Assembly (NCBI GenBank): GCA_902493085.1
Contig: CABUOH010000045.1
Span: 1-7,970 of the forward strand
DNA: 7,970 nt
Source: an uncultured Sutterella sp.
GTDB taxonomy: Bacteria; Pseudomonadota; Gammaproteobacteria; Burkholderiales; Burkholderiaceae_F
Direction of reading: 5' to 3'
The translations under genes were made by a program, and so were the position numbers. A model generated the notes under the pieces. The model was given only the letters and a program-made list of their open reading frames with translations, was not told the origin of the DNA and searched no databases. The first letter of the stretch is position 1, and every line of letters starts with the position of its first letter. This document shows positions 5,764 through 7,970 of the stretch, in pieces.

Positions 5764-6912
5764 TCAGAAGTTGTGCTCAAGGCCGAAATGGCCCGTCACG
5801 CCGGTGAGCGTGCCAACATCAAGTTCTTCGCATCCCTTGAAGTAGGACAGCACGCCGTAGAGCTTCGTTCGCTTCGAGAGCCGCTTCTCAAGTGCGCCGT
5901 TCACTGAGTGACGTTGCCCCTTCACCTTGGAACCGTCACCCATCACGTGTTCGCCTTCAAAATAAACGTATTTGCCGATCAGTCGCATGTCACCCGAAAG
6001 TTTCAGCTGCATGCCGACCAGGCCCGTCCAGCCGTCAATGCCGTGACGCCGGTCAGCTTCGTCATAAGCATTCGATGCATAGGTGGAAGCCTTGTCCACA
6101 TTCCATCCGGCGGAAGAACGCCAGTCCTTCTGATACTGGCCGGCCGCGAAGAGCTTCAAATCGTCCGTCGCCTGCAGCGTCATGCCGAAGTCAAAGGCCG
6201 AAGCGTTCTCGCGTTCGATCGTCTTTCCCTTGTCGGCCAGTCCCGCCGCATTGTCTCGACCGTACCAGATGTGCGTGCCGCCCGCATAGAAAGCAACTGG
6301 ACCCTTCGCATAACTCGCCGCAAGCGCAAGCAAACGATTGTTCTTGTCCGTTTGCTCGGCCTCCTGATCCGAAAAAGCGAGCGAATACGTCGTTCCGAAT
6401 CGAAGCCCGTTCAAGTCCGGTGAAACATACGTCACCGAGTTGTTCCCGCGCGGATCGTTTCCGAACATCGCAGACATGCCCGCGTCACCGTAGTTCGTTT
6501 CCATCGGATCGAGCCAGGCAAGGGAAAGCGCATAGGGAGACATGGTGCTTCGGACCGAGCCCATTCGGCCAAAACCGACTTCGCCCCAAGTCTTGGAGTG
6601 CACCGCCAGGATGGAGCGTCGGTCAAAAAGCGTGGTGCCGGCGTTTCCGCCGCCGGTGTTGGTAAAGCCGCCGTCATCCAGATTGAAGCCGCTTTCCAGA
6701 TAGGCCTTGATGCTCACGTCGGGCGTCAGTTCTTCGCGAACGTTCAGTCCGAAGCGCGATGCTTCATTGGCTAGCGAGACCTTGGGAGACTGCCCTGCAT
6801 AGTCTTCGAAATAAATCGCGGTGTTCACCTTGCCGTAGACGGCAACGTCGGCTGCGCCGGCTGCGAGCGGAATGAGTGCGGCCAGAGGCGTCAGCACGCA
6901 AAGCTTGTTCAT
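5764..6912 (-). CDS. Outer-membrane general porin (Gram-negative porin family)
   Basis: This 382-residue protein is a 16-stranded-type trimeric porin that lets small hydrophilic solutes cross the outer membrane. It begins MNKLCVLTPLAALIPLAAGA, a signal peptide cleaved near AGA-AD, followed by VAVYGKVNTAIYF, the usual first strand. Alternating aromatic and hydrophobic strands run throughout, and glycine-rich loops such as FTNTGGGNAGTTLFDRRS are typical. It ends GLEHNF, with the terminal phenylalanine recognised by the BAM assembly machinery. AAGGAG lies seven bases before the ATG at 6912, so that start is preferred to the upstream ATG at 6948, which would add twelve arginine-rich residues before the signal peptide. 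It lies 86 bases downstream of a dicarboxylate carrier gene and has no obvious promoter of its own. The permeant specificity is not known. Confidence 0.93.
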   Translation of the reverse strand: MNKLCVLTPLAALIPLAAGAADVAVYGKVNTAIYFEDYAGQSPKVSLANEASRFGLNVREELTPDVSIKAYLESGFNLDDGGFTNTGGGNAGTTLFDRRSILAVHSKTWGEVGFGRMGSVRSTMSPYALSLAWLDPMETNYGDAGMSAMFGNDPRGNNSVTYVSPDLNGLRFGTTYSLAFSDQEAEQTDKNNRLLALAASYAKGPVAFYAGGTHIWYGRDNAAGLADKGKTIERENASAFDFGMTLQATDDLKLFAAGQYQKDWRSSAGWNVDKASTYASNAYDEADRRHGIDGWTGLVGMQLKLSGDMRLIGKYVYFEGEHVMGDGSKVKGQRHSVNGALEKRLSKRTKLYGVLSYFKGCEELDVGTLTGVTGHFGLEHNF

Positions 6913-6919
6913 GAGTCTT

Positions 6920-6925
6920 CTCCTT
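6920..6925 (-). promoter_or_regulatory. Ribosome binding site of the porin
   Basis: AAGGAG sits seven bases before the ATG at 6912, the strongest ribosome site in the window, as expected for an abundant outer-membrane protein. It fixes the start. Confidence 0.75.
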
Positions 6926-6969
6926 TGAAGGTTTGGGCGGCGGGTCATGCCGCATCAGTTGTTGAATCC

Positions 6970-6992
6970 GGCGGCCGAATGTTTCAGCCGCC
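6970..6992 (-). repeat. Hairpin between the carrier and porin genes
   Basis: On the minus strand GGCGGCUGAA pairs with UUCGGCCGCC across the triloop ACA, giving ten base pairs including one U-G. It starts seven bases after the carrier stop and is not followed by a T-tract. It could be a partial terminator or a processing and stability hairpin that separates carrier and porin expression. Confidence 0.6.
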
Positions 6993-6998
6993 ACATCC

Positions 6999-7970
6999 TT
7001 ATGCAATGAAATAGAGGACGATCAAAGCGGCAACCATGGCCGGGGCCGTGCGCTTCACAATGTCCATCGGATTCACGCCCGCAATGCCGGCCACGAGGAT
7101 CATGCCGCCCGCCAGGGGCGAAGCCAGGCGGCCGAGTCCCCCGGCAAGCGCTGCAAGATAGCCGAGGCCTTCAATCGTCATGCCGAACTGCGCCGCATGA
7201 GGCGTCACAGCCTCATTGAAGGCAAAGGCCGCCGCATCTCCCGAGCCTGTCATGAGCGCGAGCACGAAGGGGCCGAGCGCGCCGCCGAGACGGGCCACGG
7301 ATTGGGCTTCGGTGAGATAGTTGATGAAGAGATCAATCACGCCCGAGGCGCGAAGCCCCGCCGCAAAGACGCCTGCGGCAATGATGATGCCCAGAATGTT
7401 TGCGTAGCCCTTGCCCATGCCGTTGAAAAACTGCTTGATGCCTTCATCCGGACGCGTGCGGGTCACTGCCATCGCGTAAATCATTCCGATCAGCATGGCC
7501 GTTGCCACGCTGAGCTTCATCTGTGGCGCCCACAGCGAAGCCACAATCAGAATGACCACGGGCACGAGAGGTGCGACGGCGAGGAGAAGTCTGGGATTCG
7601 AAGGCAGCTCCGGAAGACCGTCCGTCTTCGTGGCGGCCGTCTGAAATTGAGACATGTCCTTGTTCGGGCAATAGTCGCGATAGATGACGCACACGAGCGT
7701 CAGGATGACGATGATGAGGGCACTGAGGCCGAACGTCACCGGCGAGAAATGACCGATGAAGGTCATCACGTCCATGTCAGCGAGCTTCGCGATGAAAACG
7801 TTGTGCGAAATGCCAGGATTGACCATGGCCGGCGTGATTGCCCCCACCACGGCCGCCGCCGCGACGGCCGGATGAAAGCCGGCGCGAACCATCAGCGGAA
7901 TGAGCGTCGGCGCCACTGCCGCGCAGCACCCTGCCGTAGACGGAATGGCGATGGACACAACACCCGTCAC
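6999..7970 (-). CDS. dcuC: DcuC-family anaerobic C4-dicarboxylate carrier, C-terminal part (cut by window edge)
   Basis: About 323 residues are present and the frame runs off the window; the N-terminus is missing, so the GTG at the edge is not the start. The protein is a polytopic inner-membrane carrier of the DcuC family, which takes up or exchanges fumarate, malate and succinate in anaerobic respiration. Visible features are repeated hydrophobic segments, the loop AITPAMVNPGISHNVFIAKLA, a hydrophilic central loop (about residues 95-125, from YRDYCPNKD to LPSNPR) and the conserved region LALMTGSGDAAAFAFNEAVTPHAAQFG. Family members are about 460 residues, so roughly two thirds is seen. It lies upstream of the porin on the same strand and is probably co-transcribed. 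Family confidence is good; the substrate is inferred from the family. Confidence 0.87.
   Translation of the reverse strand: MTGVVSIAIPSTAGCCAAVAPTLIPLMVRAGFHPAVAAAAVVGAITPAMVNPGISHNVFIAKLADMDVMTFIGHFSPVTFGLSALIIVILTLVCVIYRDYCPNKDMSQFQTAATKTDGLPELPSNPRLLLAVAPLVPVVILIVASLWAPQMKLSVATAMLIGMIYAMAVTRTRPDEGIKQFFNGMGKGYANILGIIIAAGVFAAGLRASGVIDLFINYLTEAQSVARLGGALGPFVLALMTGSGDAAAFAFNEAVTPHAAQFGMTIEGLGYLAALAGGLGRLASPLAGGMILVAGIAGVNPMDIVKRTAPAMVAALIVLYFIA

Noticed and set aside
1..7970. CRISPR array, tRNA, rRNA, phage or insertion-sequence genes.
   Set aside because: I saw no regularly spaced repeats, cloverleaf-like sequence or transposase and integrase motifs on either strand.

Overview
The window looks like chromosomal DNA from a GC-rich Gram-negative proteobacterium. 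A beta-proteobacterium of the Sutterellaceae type (anaerobic or microaerophilic, asaccharolytic) is my best guess. The guess rests on high GC with strongly GC-ending codons, a beta-proteobacterial-style porin, TRAP and DcuC-type dicarboxylate carriers, and respiratory hydrogenase and cytochrome b genes. This is inference from gene content, not a database match.

Layout. Positions 1-1350 (minus strand) hold the start of a membrane-bound [NiFe]-hydrogenase operon: the small subunit (hyaA-like, complete) overlaps by four bases the large subunit (hyaB-like, cut by the window edge). A 477-bp divergent spacer (1351-1827) carries inverted repeats and a TATAAT promoter element. Positions 1828-4621 (plus) hold a complete TRAP transporter in the order dctP-dctM-dctQ. 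After a hairpin-rich spacer, 4890-5663 (plus) encodes an orphan cytochrome b resembling the gamma subunit of formate dehydrogenase. Positions 5764-6912 (minus) encode a trimeric-type porin, and 6999-7970 (minus, cut by the edge) a DcuC-family dicarboxylate carrier; these two probably share a transcript.

Functionally the genes fit anaerobic or microaerobic respiration. The hydrogenase (and possibly a formate dehydrogenase elsewhere, using the cytochrome b) would feed electrons to quinone. The porin, the TRAP system and the DcuC-type carrier would move organic acids such as C4-dicarboxylates, one of which, fumarate, could be the terminal acceptor. The TRAP substrate cannot be read from the sequence.

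The most unusual observation is at 5553-5663. The last 36 codons of the cytochrome b gene align without gaps to three pieces of the upstream dctQ, as if a second dctQ 3' end had lost 105 bp and 205 bp between short direct repeats (CTTCGTG and CTGCCG). The cytochrome reads this relic out of frame and stops at the relic's former stop codon. The window therefore holds a partial dctQ duplication flanking the cytochrome gene and a chimeric C-terminus. The hydrogenase small subunit also carries all six cysteines of the oxygen-tolerant 4Fe-3S proximal cluster. I found no CRISPR array, tRNA, rRNA, transposase or clearly novel multi-gene system.
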